Source of the DNA: CAG-238 sp963601575
GTDB lineage: Bacteria > Bacillota > Clostridia > Peptostreptococcales > Anaerovoracaceae
Length of the DNA: 64,000 nt
Direction: 5' to 3'
Assembly: GCA_963601575.1 (NCBI GenBank)
Contig: CAVCFO010000001.1
Span: 124,001-188,000, forward strand
In this document: positions 8,970 to 17,572 of the stretch, in pieces
How the letters are laid out: each line of letters begins with the position of its first letter
Position numbering within the stretch: position 1 is the first letter of the stretch
Program-made: the position numbers and the translations under genes
The notes under the pieces: model-generated
The model's input: the letters and a program-made list of their open reading frames with translations, nothing else
Database searches by the model: none
Told to the model about the DNA's origin: nothing

Positions 8970-8985
8970 TGTTTCATGTGAAACA
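8970..8985. promoter_or_regulatory. parS-like centromere site (one mismatch)
   Basis: TGTTTCATGTGAAACA differs by one base from the canonical parS TGTTTCACGTGAAACA bound by ParB/Spo0J. It lies immediately after the parB stop. Confidence 0.85.
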
Positions 8986-8992
8986 CTCCTGC

Positions 8993-9895
8993 CTATTGCA
9001 GAGATTTGAACATTTCTATCAGTCTCTCGAGTTCATCTGGGCTGTAATATTCTATCTCTATCTTGCCCTTTGACCCATTCTGAGAGATGTTTATTTTCGT
9101 GCCGAGTATGTCCTTGAGCTCGTTTTCAACCCGGGCGACATCCGGACTTTTCCTGCGCTTTGCCGGTCTTTTCTTCGGCTTGCCAACCTCCGAGGCAAGC
9201 TTCTCGGTGGCTCTTACAGACAGTCCTTCCTTTACGATCTTATCACACAGTGCGTGACGCGCATCTTCGTCTTCGATCGTTATAATCGTCCTGCCATGTG
9301 CTGCAGAAATCGTGCCTTCTGAAACGAGTTCTCTCACATACTCCGGCAGTTTCAGCAGCCTGAGCGAATTGGTTATGTACGGCCTGCTTTTCCCGACACT
9401 CTTCGAAATCTGCTCCTGTGTCATCCCATAGACCGTCACCATCTGGTTTAGTCCCTCGGCTTCTTCTATAGGATTCAGATCCTCGCGCTGCATGTTTTCT
9501 ATTATGGCGATCAGCATATTCTGCTCATCATCCAGCTCTCTGACGAGGCAAGGCACCTCAGAAAGTCCGGCCTTTATTGCGGCTCTCCAGCGCCTTTCTC
9601 CTGCGACGATCTCATAGCCCTTCTCCTTTTTCCTGAGGACTATCGGTTGAATGACGCCGTGCTCAAGGATCGAGCTGGCAAGGTCCTGAATCTTTTCTTC
9701 ATCGAAGTTTTTTCGCGGCTGACTTGCGTTTGGCATTATGTCGAAGGTCTTTATATATTGTATGGTATCCGCGCTATCTGCGGCTCCTGCCCTATTCTTG
9801 CTTTGCTCCGGAAATGTTTCTCTGTTATCTATAGGAGCAGCATCCGCTATCAACGCTCCCAGCCCCCTGCCGAGGCCTCCTTTCTTTGCTGCCAT
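8993..9895 (-). CDS. parB: Chromosome partition protein ParB (Spo0J)
   Basis: Protein of 300 residues that binds parS, spreads as a CTP-dependent clamp and loads SMC. N-terminal MAAKKGGLGRGLGALI is the conserved ParA-interacting segment. The CTP-binding GERRWRAAIKAG motif is near residues 98-109, followed by the helix-turn-helix (GMTQEQISKSVGKSRPYITN), with a C-terminal dimerisation domain. Its start overlaps the parA stop by one base, so the two are translationally coupled. Two parS sites flank the parAB genes. Confidence 0.95.
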   Translation of the reverse strand: MAAKKGGLGRGLGALIADAAPIDNRETFPEQSKNRAGAADSADTIQYIKTFDIMPNASQPRKNFDEEKIQDLASSILEHGVIQPIVLRKKEKGYEIVAGERRWRAAIKAGLSEVPCLVRELDDEQNMLIAIIENMQREDLNPIEEAEGLNQMVTVYGMTQEQISKSVGKSRPYITNSLRLLKLPEYVRELVSEGTISAAHGRTIITIEDEDARHALCDKIVKEGLSVRATEKLASEVGKPKKRPAKRRKSPDVARVENELKDILGTKINISQNGSKGKIEIEYYSPDELERLIEMFKSLQ

Positions 9896-10665
9896 TATTC
9901 TTCCTCCAGATCCAGGAATTCGTCCGCAAAATCGCTATAAGCCTCTGCTCCCCTCGATTTCGGGTCATATTCCGTTATTGGCATGCCGTAACTTGGCGCC
10001 TCCGCGAGTCTTACGTTACGAGGAATTACCGTAGAATAAACCTTGTTTCCGAAATATTTCTTTACTTCCTGCACAACCTGAATCGAAAGATTTGTTCTGC
10101 CGTCGAACATGCTAAGAATTACGCCTTGAATTTCCAGCTTCGGGTTCAGACTCTTCTTTACGAGGTCGATGGTGCTCACAAGCTGGCTCACACCCTCAAG
10201 GGCATAAAACTCGCATTGAATCGGCACAAGCACGCTGTCAACGGCCGCAAGAGAGTTTATGGTGAGCAATCCCAGCGACGGAGGACAATCTATGAATATA
10301 TAATCATAGTCGTCTCTAATCTTGTCAAGCCCGTCTTTCAGGGCACTTTCGCGTCCTTCCATGCTTACAAGCTCAACCTCTGCACCCGCGAGATCCACAC
10401 TTGCCGGAATGAGGTAAAGGTTCTTTACTCCTGTCTTTCTGATTGCCTTGCGCGGATCATAATCTCTGTCGATGAGAATATTGTAAACCGTATCTTTGAG
10501 ATTTCGTTTGGTAACGCCGATGCCGCTGGTGGTATTCCCCTGTGGGTCGATATCCAGAATAAGCACCTTTTTCCCCCTGTTTGCCAAGCACGCGGCTAGA
10601 TTGATATTGGTCGTTGTCTTCCCAACCCCGCCTTTTTGATTAAATATTGCTATTGCTTTGCCCAA
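9895..10665 (-). CDS. parA: Chromosome partition ATPase ParA (Soj)
   Basis: Protein of 256 residues with the deviant Walker A KGGVGKTTTNINLA at residues 11-24 and Walker B IFIDCPPSLG near residue 120. Soj-type ATPases work with ParB in origin segregation and also regulate DnaA. No extra N-terminal DNA-binding domain is present, as expected for the chromosomal type. A GGAGG site precedes the ATG. The gene follows the parS/terminator palindrome that separates it from rsmG, so parAB may have its own promoter. Confidence 0.95.
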   Translation of the reverse strand: MGKAIAIFNQKGGVGKTTTNINLAACLANRGKKVLILDIDPQGNTTSGIGVTKRNLKDTVYNILIDRDYDPRKAIRKTGVKNLYLIPASVDLAGAEVELVSMEGRESALKDGLDKIRDDYDYIFIDCPPSLGLLTINSLAAVDSVLVPIQCEFYALEGVSQLVSTIDLVKKSLNPKLEIQGVILSMFDGRTNLSIQVVQEVKKYFGNKVYSTVIPRNVRLAEAPSYGMPITEYDPKSRGAEAYSDFADEFLDLEEE

Positions 10666-10784
10666 AATATTTCCTCCTTACGAGTAAATCTTTTTACATC
10701 ATTACAAGTAAAAATTTCTTTCATTTACATATCGATATTATACACCAATTCGTTCTTTTTTACCACTATAACTGCGAAAAAAAT

Positions 10785-10808
10785 CGGATGTTTCACGTGA
10801 AACATCCG
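10785..10808. promoter_or_regulatory. Canonical parS within a 24-bp palindrome that is also a likely terminator
   Basis: The perfect parS TGTTTCACGTGAAACA lies at 10789-10804 and is extended by CGGA/TCCG to a 24-bp perfect palindrome. On the minus strand it is followed by a run of eight T, so it should also end transcription from rsmG. The same bases would therefore serve partition and termination. Confidence 0.9.
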
Positions 10809-10832
10809 TTATTTTTCGATATAAAATGGCCT

Positions 10833-11540
10833 CTATAATGGCTCTTTTGTTGGGATCCCCGCTTTTCTCGGGTATTTCGAATCGATCTTTTCGATCTTTT
10901 TTATGATTATCAGCTTATGTGAAAGTTCATATTCATCCAAGCCCGCATCATATATTTCTTCGAGCCTTCCTCCGAGCAGGCGAATCGCCCTGGTTGCCGT
11001 CTCAGCTTCGTCAGCCGCTTCCGGCCCCTTATAAGCTATGAAGCTTCCGCCGACTCTGACAAATGGCAGAGAGTATTCCGAAAGGCTTGCCAGGTTCGCA
11101 ACGGCTCTCGATACGCAGAGATCATACTTCTCCCTGTGCTGTTTGTTTCTGGCAAGCTCCTCCGCCCTGGCATGAATGGTCTTCACATTCGTAATCCCTA
11201 TTTCTTCGCAAAGGCTATCGATAATTTTGAGCCTCTTGGCAAGGGAGTCCATCAGGACGAATTGCTTATCCGGCGATATTATCGCAAGAGGGATCCCGGG
11301 AAATCCGGCGCCCGTTCCGACATCTATGATCCTCTCTACGCTTTGATATTCCTCGCATCCACAGCATGCGAGGCTGTCCAGATAGTGCTTTATGACAAAC
11401 TCGTCCGGATCAGTGATTCTGGTAAGATTGACCTTTTCGTTCCATTCGAGGACTCCTTGCATATAATTTTCAAGCTTTTGTATTTGCACATCCAAGCAGG
11501 AAATATTCATCTTTTCGAGAGCATCCCTCAAGTCAATCAC
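10833..11540 (-). CDS. rsmG: 16S rRNA (guanine527-N7)-methyltransferase
   Basis: Protein of 235 residues, usual length for RsmG (GidB), which methylates G527 of 16S rRNA using SAM. The SAM-binding DVGTGAGFPGIPLAI is near residues 72-86, and the substrate-side YDLCVSRAVANL near 130-141. The start is GTG at 11540, overlapping the mnmG stop by 4 bp (GTGA). It is last in the rpmH-to-rsmG leftward block and is ended by the parS palindrome. Confidence 0.95.
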   Translation of the reverse strand: MIDLRDALEKMNISCLDVQIQKLENYMQGVLEWNEKVNLTRITDPDEFVIKHYLDSLACCGCEEYQSVERIIDVGTGAGFPGIPLAIISPDKQFVLMDSLAKRLKIIDSLCEEIGITNVKTIHARAEELARNKQHREKYDLCVSRAVANLASLSEYSLPFVRVGGSFIAYKGPEAADEAETATRAIRLLGGRLEEIYDAGLDEYELSHKLIIIKKIEKIDSKYPRKAGIPTKEPL

Positions 11541-13420
11541 CGCGCACTTCTCCTTTTCTTTTCCAGATATATCATCAAAACATTTATGTCGGCCGGAGAA
11601 ACACCGGAAATTCGTAAGGCCTGTCCCAGGGATGCCGGCCTGATTTGATTGAGCTTTTGTATTGCCTCTATCCTAAGTCCCTCCACCGCGGAATAGTCGA
11701 AAGCCTCATCAAGCCTCCGGTTTTCTAGCTTCTTATACCTTTCCACCTGACGGAGCTGCTTCTTTATATATCCCTCGTACTTGAGCTGAACCTCTAGCTG
11801 CATGATTTCGTGATATGAAAGCCTCGGCCTGTCCCCGGCATCGATTTCCGCAAGATCCTCGTAGCTGAGCTGAGGGCGCTTCAAAAGTTCAGCAAGAGAA
11901 ACTCTTCCTGCGACCGGCGCCGTTTCGTGACTCTCCAGAAACTCATTCACCTCTTTCGGAGATACGGTCGTTTCTGTGAGCCTTCGCATTTCCCTCTCGA
12001 CATTTTCCTTTGTCTTCAGATATTTCTCATATCTTTCCTTGGTTGCCAGTCCTATCCTGTATGATTTCTCTGTAAGGCGAAGATCCGCGTTGTCTTGCCG
12101 TAGAAGCAGCCTATATTCGGCTCTGCTGGTCATAATTCTGTAAGGTTCATTGGTACCTTTGGTCACCAAATCGTCGATTAGAACGCCAATATAAGCCTCG
12201 TTTCTTCCGAGGACGAAAGGTTCTTTTTGGGATATTTTGAGTGCCGCGTTAATTCCTGCCATTAACCCCTGTGCCGCGGCCTCCTCGTATCCGGAGCTTC
12301 CGTTAAACTGCCCCGCGCAGAACAGGTTTTCGATTCTGCGATATTCAAGATTAAGTTTCAAATCCTGCGGGTCTATGCAGTCGTATTCGATTGCATATGC
12401 CGGTCTTACGATTCTGATATTTTCAAGTCCCGGTATGGTTTTGTAAAAGGCATATTGCACATCCTCGGGAAGGCTTGATGACATTCCCTGTATATACATT
12501 TCGTCTGTATCAAGGCCCTCCGGCTCAATAAAAGTCTGGTGTCTTTCTTTATCCGCAAACCGATTCACCTTATCTTCGATGGACGGGCAGTACCTCGGCC
12601 CGATTCCCTCGATTTGTCCGCCAAAAAGTGCCGAGCGGTGGAAATTCTCACGGATAATCCGGTGGGTTTCTTCATTTGTATATGTCAGCCAGCAAAGCGC
12701 CTTGTTTTCTCCGATCTCATCATTCATAAAGGAAAAGGGTACTATCTTTTCGTCGCCATATTGCGGAATCATCTTCTCATAGTCAAGGCTTGTGCCGAGG
12801 CACCTTGCCGGAGTTCCGGTCTTGAATCTGCGGAGCTTCATTCCGTGTTTTTTTAGGTTTTCTGCAAGCTCGTTGGCTGGAGCAAGTCCGTTTGGACCAC
12901 TGGAAAAAGCGCTGTCTCCGATGAAAATTTTTCCTCTGAGGAAAGTTCCGGTAGCAAGCACCACGGCTTTTGCGGTATAGTAAGTGTGGGTTTTCGTTTC
13001 CACGCCACATACTCTCCCGTTTTCAACAATCAAATCCGTAACCTCACCCTGCTTCATATCGAGGAGGGGCTCTCTTTCGATGGTCTTCTTCATTTCAAGA
13101 TGATACTTGTTTTTGTCCGCCTGCGCGCGCAGCGAATGAACCGCCGGTCCCTTTGCGGTATTTAGCATCTTGCTCTGGATAAAGGTCTTGTCTATATTTA
13201 TTCCCATCTCGCCGCCAAGAGCATCGATTTCTCGCACCAGATGCCCCTTGCCGGTTCCTCCGATGGATGGATTGCAAGGCATCATAGCTACAGCCTCTAG
13301 ATTTATCGAAAACATAAGGGTTTTCTTTCCCATTCTTGCTGCCGCTAGTGCCGCCTCGCAGCCCGCATGCCCTGCGCCCACGACGATAACGTCATATTCG
13401 CCCATTAAATTTCTTTCCAT
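11537..13420 (-). CDS. mnmG: tRNA uridine-5-carboxymethylaminomethyl synthase subunit MnmG
   Basis: FAD protein of 627 residues, the usual size. With MnmE it installs the carboxymethylaminomethyl group on U34 of certain tRNAs. The dinucleotide-binding GAGHAGCEAALAAARMG is near residue 15, and the signature GGTGKGHLVREIDALGGEM near residues 54-72. An alternative ATG five codons downstream is possible. It is 17 bp after mnmE and overlaps rsmG, the classic order. Confidence 0.95.
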   Translation of the reverse strand: MERNLMGEYDVIVVGAGHAGCEAALAAARMGKKTLMFSINLEAVAMMPCNPSIGGTGKGHLVREIDALGGEMGINIDKTFIQSKMLNTAKGPAVHSLRAQADKNKYHLEMKKTIEREPLLDMKQGEVTDLIVENGRVCGVETKTHTYYTAKAVVLATGTFLRGKIFIGDSAFSSGPNGLAPANELAENLKKHGMKLRRFKTGTPARCLGTSLDYEKMIPQYGDEKIVPFSFMNDEIGENKALCWLTYTNEETHRIIRENFHRSALFGGQIEGIGPRYCPSIEDKVNRFADKERHQTFIEPEGLDTDEMYIQGMSSSLPEDVQYAFYKTIPGLENIRIVRPAYAIEYDCIDPQDLKLNLEYRRIENLFCAGQFNGSSGYEEAAAQGLMAGINAALKISQKEPFVLGRNEAYIGVLIDDLVTKGTNEPYRIMTSRAEYRLLLRQDNADLRLTEKSYRIGLATKERYEKYLKTKENVEREMRRLTETTVSPKEVNEFLESHETAPVAGRVSLAELLKRPQLSYEDLAEIDAGDRPRLSYHEIMQLEVQLKYEGYIKKQLRQVERYKKLENRRLDEAFDYSAVEGLRIEAIQKLNQIRPASLGQALRISGVSPADINVLMIYLEKKRRSAR

Positions 13421-13437
13421 AATATATCATCTTTCTT

Positions 13438-14880
13438 TTATTTTCCTAAACAGAATCTTGCGAAAACTTCATTTATGATGTCATCTTCTACCGCCTCACC
13501 GATGATCGCTCCGAGGCTCTCGTATGCACTATTTACATCGATCTCGATTAGCTCCAGCGGCTGGCAGTCTTTCGCAGCTTCGATTGCATCCCCTAGCGCC
13601 GCCGCCGCTTCTTCGAGAAGATTCTTGTGCCGCGCGTTTGTAACCAGCATGCTGTCATTTTGCTTTACCTTGCCGCCATAAACAAGGTCTTCAATGACAT
13701 TTTCGATGTCTTCGAGTCCCTGTCCCTTTGCCATGGACGCTTCGATCACAGAAGCCTCCGGCAAAAGCTTTGTTATTTCGCATGGCTCAAATGCCCGCGG
13801 CAAATCAATTTTATTCAAAATTATAATCGCCTTTTTTTCTCCGATTTGCCTGATTATAGCAAAGTCCTCCTCATCAAGAGGCCTGCCTGCGTCAGCCATA
13901 AAAATTATCAAATCCGCATTGTTAAAGGCTTCTTTGCTTTTTTCGATTCCTATTTTCTCAATTATATCTTCTGTTTCTCTGATTCCGGCGGTGTCGGTAA
14001 GTTTTACCGGAATGCCCCGAATTGTCAGCATTTCTTCGATAGTATCTCTTGTCGTTCCCGGAATTTCGGTAACGATCGCCCTTGTTTCTCTCAGCAGAGC
14101 GTTCATTAGCGACGATTTTCCTACATTCGGTTTTCCGATAATGGAAACTTTGAGTCCCTCGGTGATTATCCGCCCTGTGTCCGAAGTTTTTAGCATTTCT
14201 TCGATTTTAGATTGTACCGCCGTCAGATCCCGAACAAGATTTTCAAATGTAAGCTGCTCGATATCCTCGTCGGGATAGTCTATATTTACCGTTATATTCA
14301 CCAGGCTATCCATGAGCTCTTCCCTTATTTGGCGGATCTTTTCAGAAAAGGCTCCCTCAAGCTGGCTCAGCGCCACATCAAAGGATTTGTCCGACTTTGC
14401 TTTTATCAAATCGATTACGGCTTCCGCCTGGGATAAATCCAGTCTGCCGTTCAGAAATGCACGTTTTGTAAACTCACCGGGCTCTGCAAGACGCGCGCCG
14501 TTTCTGAGAATTAGCGATAAAATTTTTCGAAGAGAAACAAGGCTGCCGTGACACTGGATTTCCACAACGTCCTCAGCCGTATAGGAATAAGGCGCCTTAA
14601 AATAAACCGCCATCACCTCATCTATCAGCTCGCCGCTGAAATTATCCCGCACAAAACCGTAGTGCATCATCCGCGGCACAATCGGGCTAGCAATTGCCTG
14701 ATTATGCTCCTCCGCCTGATTACGCTCCTCTGGAAGAAAGCCATTATTTTTTATATGTTCATTTTTTTCTCTGCTAAAAATCTTTTCGAGAATCTCGCGG
14801 GATTCTTCGCCGCTTATTCTTACTATGCCTATTCCTCCCTCTCCCGGGGCCGTGGCAATGGCAGCAATCGTATCTTCCAT
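13438..14880 (-). CDS. mnmE: tRNA uridine-5-carboxymethylaminomethyl GTPase MnmE
   Basis: Protein of 480 residues. An N-terminal folate-binding domain starts with DTIAAIATAPGEGGIGIVRISG. A helical domain follows, with an inserted G domain: GKPNVGKSSL near 255-264, DTAGIRETED near 300 and NKID near 367. The C-terminal CLGK matches the conserved CxGK active-site tail. Residues about 40-65 hold a Glu/Asn-rich insert (EERNQAEEHNQA) not usual in the family. It works as a complex with MnmG. Confidence 0.95.
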   Translation of the reverse strand: MEDTIAAIATAPGEGGIGIVRISGEESREILEKIFSREKNEHIKNNGFLPEERNQAEEHNQAIASPIVPRMMHYGFVRDNFSGELIDEVMAVYFKAPYSYTAEDVVEIQCHGSLVSLRKILSLILRNGARLAEPGEFTKRAFLNGRLDLSQAEAVIDLIKAKSDKSFDVALSQLEGAFSEKIRQIREELMDSLVNITVNIDYPDEDIEQLTFENLVRDLTAVQSKIEEMLKTSDTGRIITEGLKVSIIGKPNVGKSSLMNALLRETRAIVTEIPGTTRDTIEEMLTIRGIPVKLTDTAGIRETEDIIEKIGIEKSKEAFNNADLIIFMADAGRPLDEEDFAIIRQIGEKKAIIILNKIDLPRAFEPCEITKLLPEASVIEASMAKGQGLEDIENVIEDLVYGGKVKQNDSMLVTNARHKNLLEEAAAALGDAIEAAKDCQPLELIEIDVNSAYESLGAIIGEAVEDDIINEVFARFCLGK

Positions 14881-14954
14881 CTTCTCTGCTTTCCGCCGGC
14901 GACTGTTTTCTGTCTTTCCTTCTGTCTTTCTGTCACCGGTCTTCTAAAAAAGTA

Positions 14955-14976
14955 AGCCCGTTTTCTCAAACGGGCT
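14955..14976 (-). terminator. Terminator after jag
   Basis: AGCCCGTTT / AAACGGGCT with a 4-base loop, followed on the minus strand by TACTTTTTT. It separates the rpmH-jag unit from mnmE-mnmG-rsmG. Confidence 0.85.
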
Positions 14977-14981
14977 AAAAA

Positions 14982-15809
14982 TTACTTCAATTCAATTATA
15001 ACCCTTCTGTATGGATCTTGACCCTCACTTCTGGTTGTAACCTGAGGGTGATTTTGAAGAGTTGCATGAATAACCTTTCTTTCGTAAGGATTCATAGGTT
15101 CCAGTCTGACGCTCTTTCTGGTTCTTGCGACCTTGCTTGCCAGTCTGACTGCAAGCATTTCGAGAGTCTTTTCTCTCTTTGCCCTATAATTTTCTGCATC
15201 TACAACGACTCTCGTGTAGGCATTCTGTTCCTTGTTGACAACAAGGCTTGTGAGATACTGGATTGCATCCAGCGTCTGCCCTCTCTTGCCGATAATAGTT
15301 CCGGAATCTTTCCCTTGAATATCGATATAGAGCGCATCCCTACCCTCTTTTGCGGTGATCTCAAGCTGCAGTCCCATTTCCTTTGTAACTTCCTTAAGGA
15401 AGTTGAGCGCCGGATGATCTTCGCAAAGCGTGAGATTTTCGTTGGCCTCTTTTTCAATTACCGGCTTAACATCTTCGATGTTAAACTTCGGGACAGTTCT
15501 CTCTTTTCTTTCTTTTCTATTTCTATTCGGTTCCTTCTTCGGAGCTCTTTCTCTTTCCGGTTTTGATTTTTCGGGTGCTGCTTCCTGCTTTACCTGTGGT
15601 GCAGGCATATCCAGCTTTTTCTCTTCCTTCGCAGGAGCTTTTTTCTTTTCAACTCTTACTTTTGCAAGCTTTGAACCTATACCGAAAAATCCGCGAGAAG
15701 ACTCCTCCAAAACAGTAACATCAACTTCGTCTATAGTAAGATTCAGATCCTGAAGAGCCAGTTTGACCGCCTCATCCACATCTGTTCCATACTTCTCAGA
15801 AAAATCCAT
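14982..15809 (-). CDS. jag: RNA-binding protein Jag/KhpB
   Basis: Protein of 275 residues in three parts. The Jag-N domain opens MDFSEKYGTDVDEAVKLAL, then comes a Lys/Glu/Pro-rich linker (residues about 55-120). A KH domain (IIGKRGQTLDAIQYLTSLV near 175-195) and an R3H domain (NPYERKVIHATLQ near 238-250) follow. KhpB binds many small RNAs and affects cell division and envelope synthesis in Gram-positives. A GGAGG site precedes the ATG. The position after yidC is the conserved one. Confidence 0.93.
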   Translation of the reverse strand: MDFSEKYGTDVDEAVKLALQDLNLTIDEVDVTVLEESSRGFFGIGSKLAKVRVEKKKAPAKEEKKLDMPAPQVKQEAAPEKSKPERERAPKKEPNRNRKERKERTVPKFNIEDVKPVIEKEANENLTLCEDHPALNFLKEVTKEMGLQLEITAKEGRDALYIDIQGKDSGTIIGKRGQTLDAIQYLTSLVVNKEQNAYTRVVVDAENYRAKREKTLEMLAVRLASKVARTRKSVRLEPMNPYERKVIHATLQNHPQVTTRSEGQDPYRRVIIELK

Positions 15810-15827
15810 ATTTTTTCCTCCAATGTT

Positions 15828-16547
15828 CTATGCTTTTGCTCTTCTCTTTCTGTTTTTCGCTTCTCTGGCTTCCTTTTCTTCTTGCTGTTTCTTTCTCCAC
15901 GAATTAAATCTCATATTGTAGAAGATCTGGATAACCTGGCTTCCGAACCAATAAACTGCAAGACCTGCAGGATAGCTTCTTGCCATCCAAAGGATCATGA
16001 TAGGGAAAAAGTACTTCATGGTCTTGGTCATAAATGCAGTCTGTTGTGCAGAGCCGGCAGCGGACATCTGCGACTGAGACATTGTGAAAGAAATATATGT
16101 TGCAATTGCCGCAGCTATAGGAAGAATCCATTTATCCGGCTGCGCCAGGTCTTTTATCCACAGAAAACTCTCGTGCGTCGCAAAAAGCATCGTGTCCGAC
16201 GAGAGATAATTCATCGGGTCTCTAAGCAAAGCGAAAAGTCCCATAATAACCACCATCTGAACGATCATAGGGAGGCATCCGCCGTACATGCTTGCGCCTT
16301 CGCTCTTATAAAGCTCGTTGAGCTTTTCGTTCATGAGAGCCTTGTCATTTGCATATTTCTGCTGGATTTCTTTTATCTTTGGCTGAAACTCAGACATCTT
16401 CATCGTGGATTTTGTCTGCTTCGCATATACCGGATAAAGGCATAATTTTACGATAATCGTCAAAGCAACGATCGCAAGACCGTAGTCGCCGATTACATCA
16501 TATAGCCATGTGAGCAAAAAACTTAATGGTTTTGCAATAAGTCCCAT
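15828..16547 (-). CDS. yidC: Membrane protein insertase YidC/Oxa1
   Basis: Protein of 239 residues with about five membrane segments. The core matches the family: WLYDVIGDYGLAIVALTIIVK followed by LYPVYAKQTKSTMKMSEFQPKIKEIQ, and a basic C-terminal tail (EKEAREAKNRKRRAKA) that contacts ribosomes. The ATG at 16547 sits after GGAGG; a TTG one codon earlier is also possible. It inserts and folds membrane proteins with or without Sec. No lipobox cysteine is seen at the N-terminus, unlike SpoIIIJ of Bacillus. Confidence 0.93.
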   Translation of the reverse strand: MGLIAKPLSFLLTWLYDVIGDYGLAIVALTIIVKLCLYPVYAKQTKSTMKMSEFQPKIKEIQQKYANDKALMNEKLNELYKSEGASMYGGCLPMIVQMVVIMGLFALLRDPMNYLSSDTMLFATHESFLWIKDLAQPDKWILPIAAAIATYISFTMSQSQMSAAGSAQQTAFMTKTMKYFFPIMILWMARSYPAGLAVYWFGSQVIQIFYNMRFNSWRKKQQEEKEAREAKNRKRRAKA

Positions 16548-16559
16548 CAATTTCCTCCA

Positions 16560-16790
16560 TTATTTCAAAGGGTCATATCCACCTTCATGCCATGGATGAC
16601 ACTTCAAAATTCTTTTTATACCTAAATAACTACCCTTAAAAACTCCATATTTTTCTAGCGCCTGAATAAAATATGTGGAGCAGGTAGGATAAAACCGGCA
16701 GGTGGACGGAAATAATGGCGAAATAAATCTTTGATAGAATCTGATTATCAAAATCATTATTTTCTTAAAAAATTTACCTATTATTTTCAT
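16560..16790 (-). CDS. yidD: Membrane protein insertion efficiency factor YidD
   Basis: Small protein of 76 residues with the conserved RFYQRFISPLFPSTCRFYPTCSTY and CHPWHEGGYDP motifs. It starts inside the 3' end of rnpA (17-bp overlap) and ends 12 bp before yidC. YidD aids YidC-dependent insertion. Confidence 0.93.
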   Translation of the reverse strand: MKIIGKFFKKIMILIIRFYQRFISPLFPSTCRFYPTCSTYFIQALEKYGVFKGSYLGIKRILKCHPWHEGGYDPLK

Positions 16791-17127
16791 TCGTCTTCTT
16801 TAGCCCGGTTTTTACAAAGGCGGAGCGAAGCGATTTTTCAACCTCCGCGCATTTTCTCCCGGAAATAGTATTTCTTGCTATTATGATAAAATCGTATCCT
16901 TGAGGAAGGCCGGCCGAAATTGTCCGGTATGCTTCCTTCATCAGGCGTCTTGCACGATTTCTCTTAACACTGTTTCCTACTTTTTTGCTTGCCAAAAACC
17001 CTGTTCTGTTGTACGGCAAATGATTGGGTCTGAAAAACAGCACCACATACCGCTCGCCCACGGATTTCCCTCTGTTATATATAGCGGAAAAATCACTCTT
17101 TTTTCTTAAAACATTCTTTTTTAGCAT
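16774..17127 (-). CDS. rnpA: Ribonuclease P protein component
   Basis: Basic protein of 117 residues that assists the RNase P RNA in cutting the 5' leader of pre-tRNA. The signature VGNSVKRNRARRLMKEAYR lies near residues 50-68. Position between rpmH and yidD is the standard one. The RNA subunit is not in this window. Confidence 0.94.
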   Translation of the reverse strand: MLKKNVLRKKSDFSAIYNRGKSVGERYVVLFFRPNHLPYNRTGFLASKKVGNSVKRNRARRLMKEAYRTISAGLPQGYDFIIIARNTISGRKCAEVEKSLRSAFVKTGLKKTNENNR

Positions 17128-17153
17128 TACAATAACCGCTGGGTTCCGCTAGA

Positions 17154-17288
17154 TTAAGCAGTTAATTTTTTTCTGCCTCTGGCTCTTCTTCTCTTCAGAA
17201 CATTTCTTCCGTTCTTGGTTGCCATTCTCTTTCTGAAACCATGTTCTTTCATTCTCTGTCTTTTCTTTGGCTGATATGTCTGTTTCAT
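17154..17288 (-). CDS. rpmH: 50S ribosomal protein bL34
   Basis: Protein of 44 residues, MKQTYQPKKRQRMKEHGFRK followed by an Arg/Lys-rich tail ending KKLTA, an essentially canonical L34. AGGAG precedes the ATG at 17288. It is the first gene of the leftward unit, driven by a perfect-consensus promoter in the origin region. Confidence 0.96.
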   Translation of the reverse strand: MKQTYQPKKRQRMKEHGFRKRMATKNGRNVLKRRRARGRKKLTA

Positions 17289-17350
17289 TACTAGACTCCT
17301 TTCTAAATTTTTCGTGCTAATCTAAATTCCAATCGCACATATACCAATGT

Positions 17351-17379
17351 ATTATACTTTATAAGGCGAGAAATGTCAA
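17351..17379 (-). promoter_or_regulatory. Promoter of rpmH
   Basis: On the minus strand TTGACA (17379-17374), a 17-bp spacer and TATAAT (17356-17351) give full consensus. The rpmH start is about 60 bp downstream. Confidence 0.88.
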
Positions 17380-17416
17380 TGAATTGTTCCTTTTATATTT
17401 TCTTTCGCAATAAAAA

Positions 17417-17462
17417 TTATCCACAATACTTATTCATAAAGTTATCCTTAATATGTGGATAA
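17417..17462. other. DnaA boxes upstream of dnaA (left part of oriC)
   Basis: A perfect TTATCCACA at 17417-17425 and a perfect inverted copy TGTGGATAA at 17454-17462 flank weaker matches, for example GTTATCCTT near 17441. They lie between rpmH and dnaA, where Firmicute origins and dnaA autoregulation sites are found. Confidence 0.85.
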
Positions 17463-17502
17463 CTTATTTTGAAAATTATTTTTATTTATTGATAATTCGC
17501 TC

Positions 17503-17531
17503 TTGCCTATGAATAACTTTTTATATAAAAT
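17503..17531 (+). promoter_or_regulatory. Candidate dnaA promoter
   Basis: TTGCCT at 17503-17508, a 17-bp spacer and TAAAAT at 17526-17531. The nearby DnaA boxes suggest autoregulation. Confidence 0.5.
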
Positions 17532-17572
17532 ATAAGTACTACACAAACAGCAATTTTTAAGAAGGTACAAAA

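Noticed and set aside
9886..10599. A 237-codon plus-strand frame over parA
   Set aside because: Antisense to parA, whose Walker motifs are intact; no start signals.
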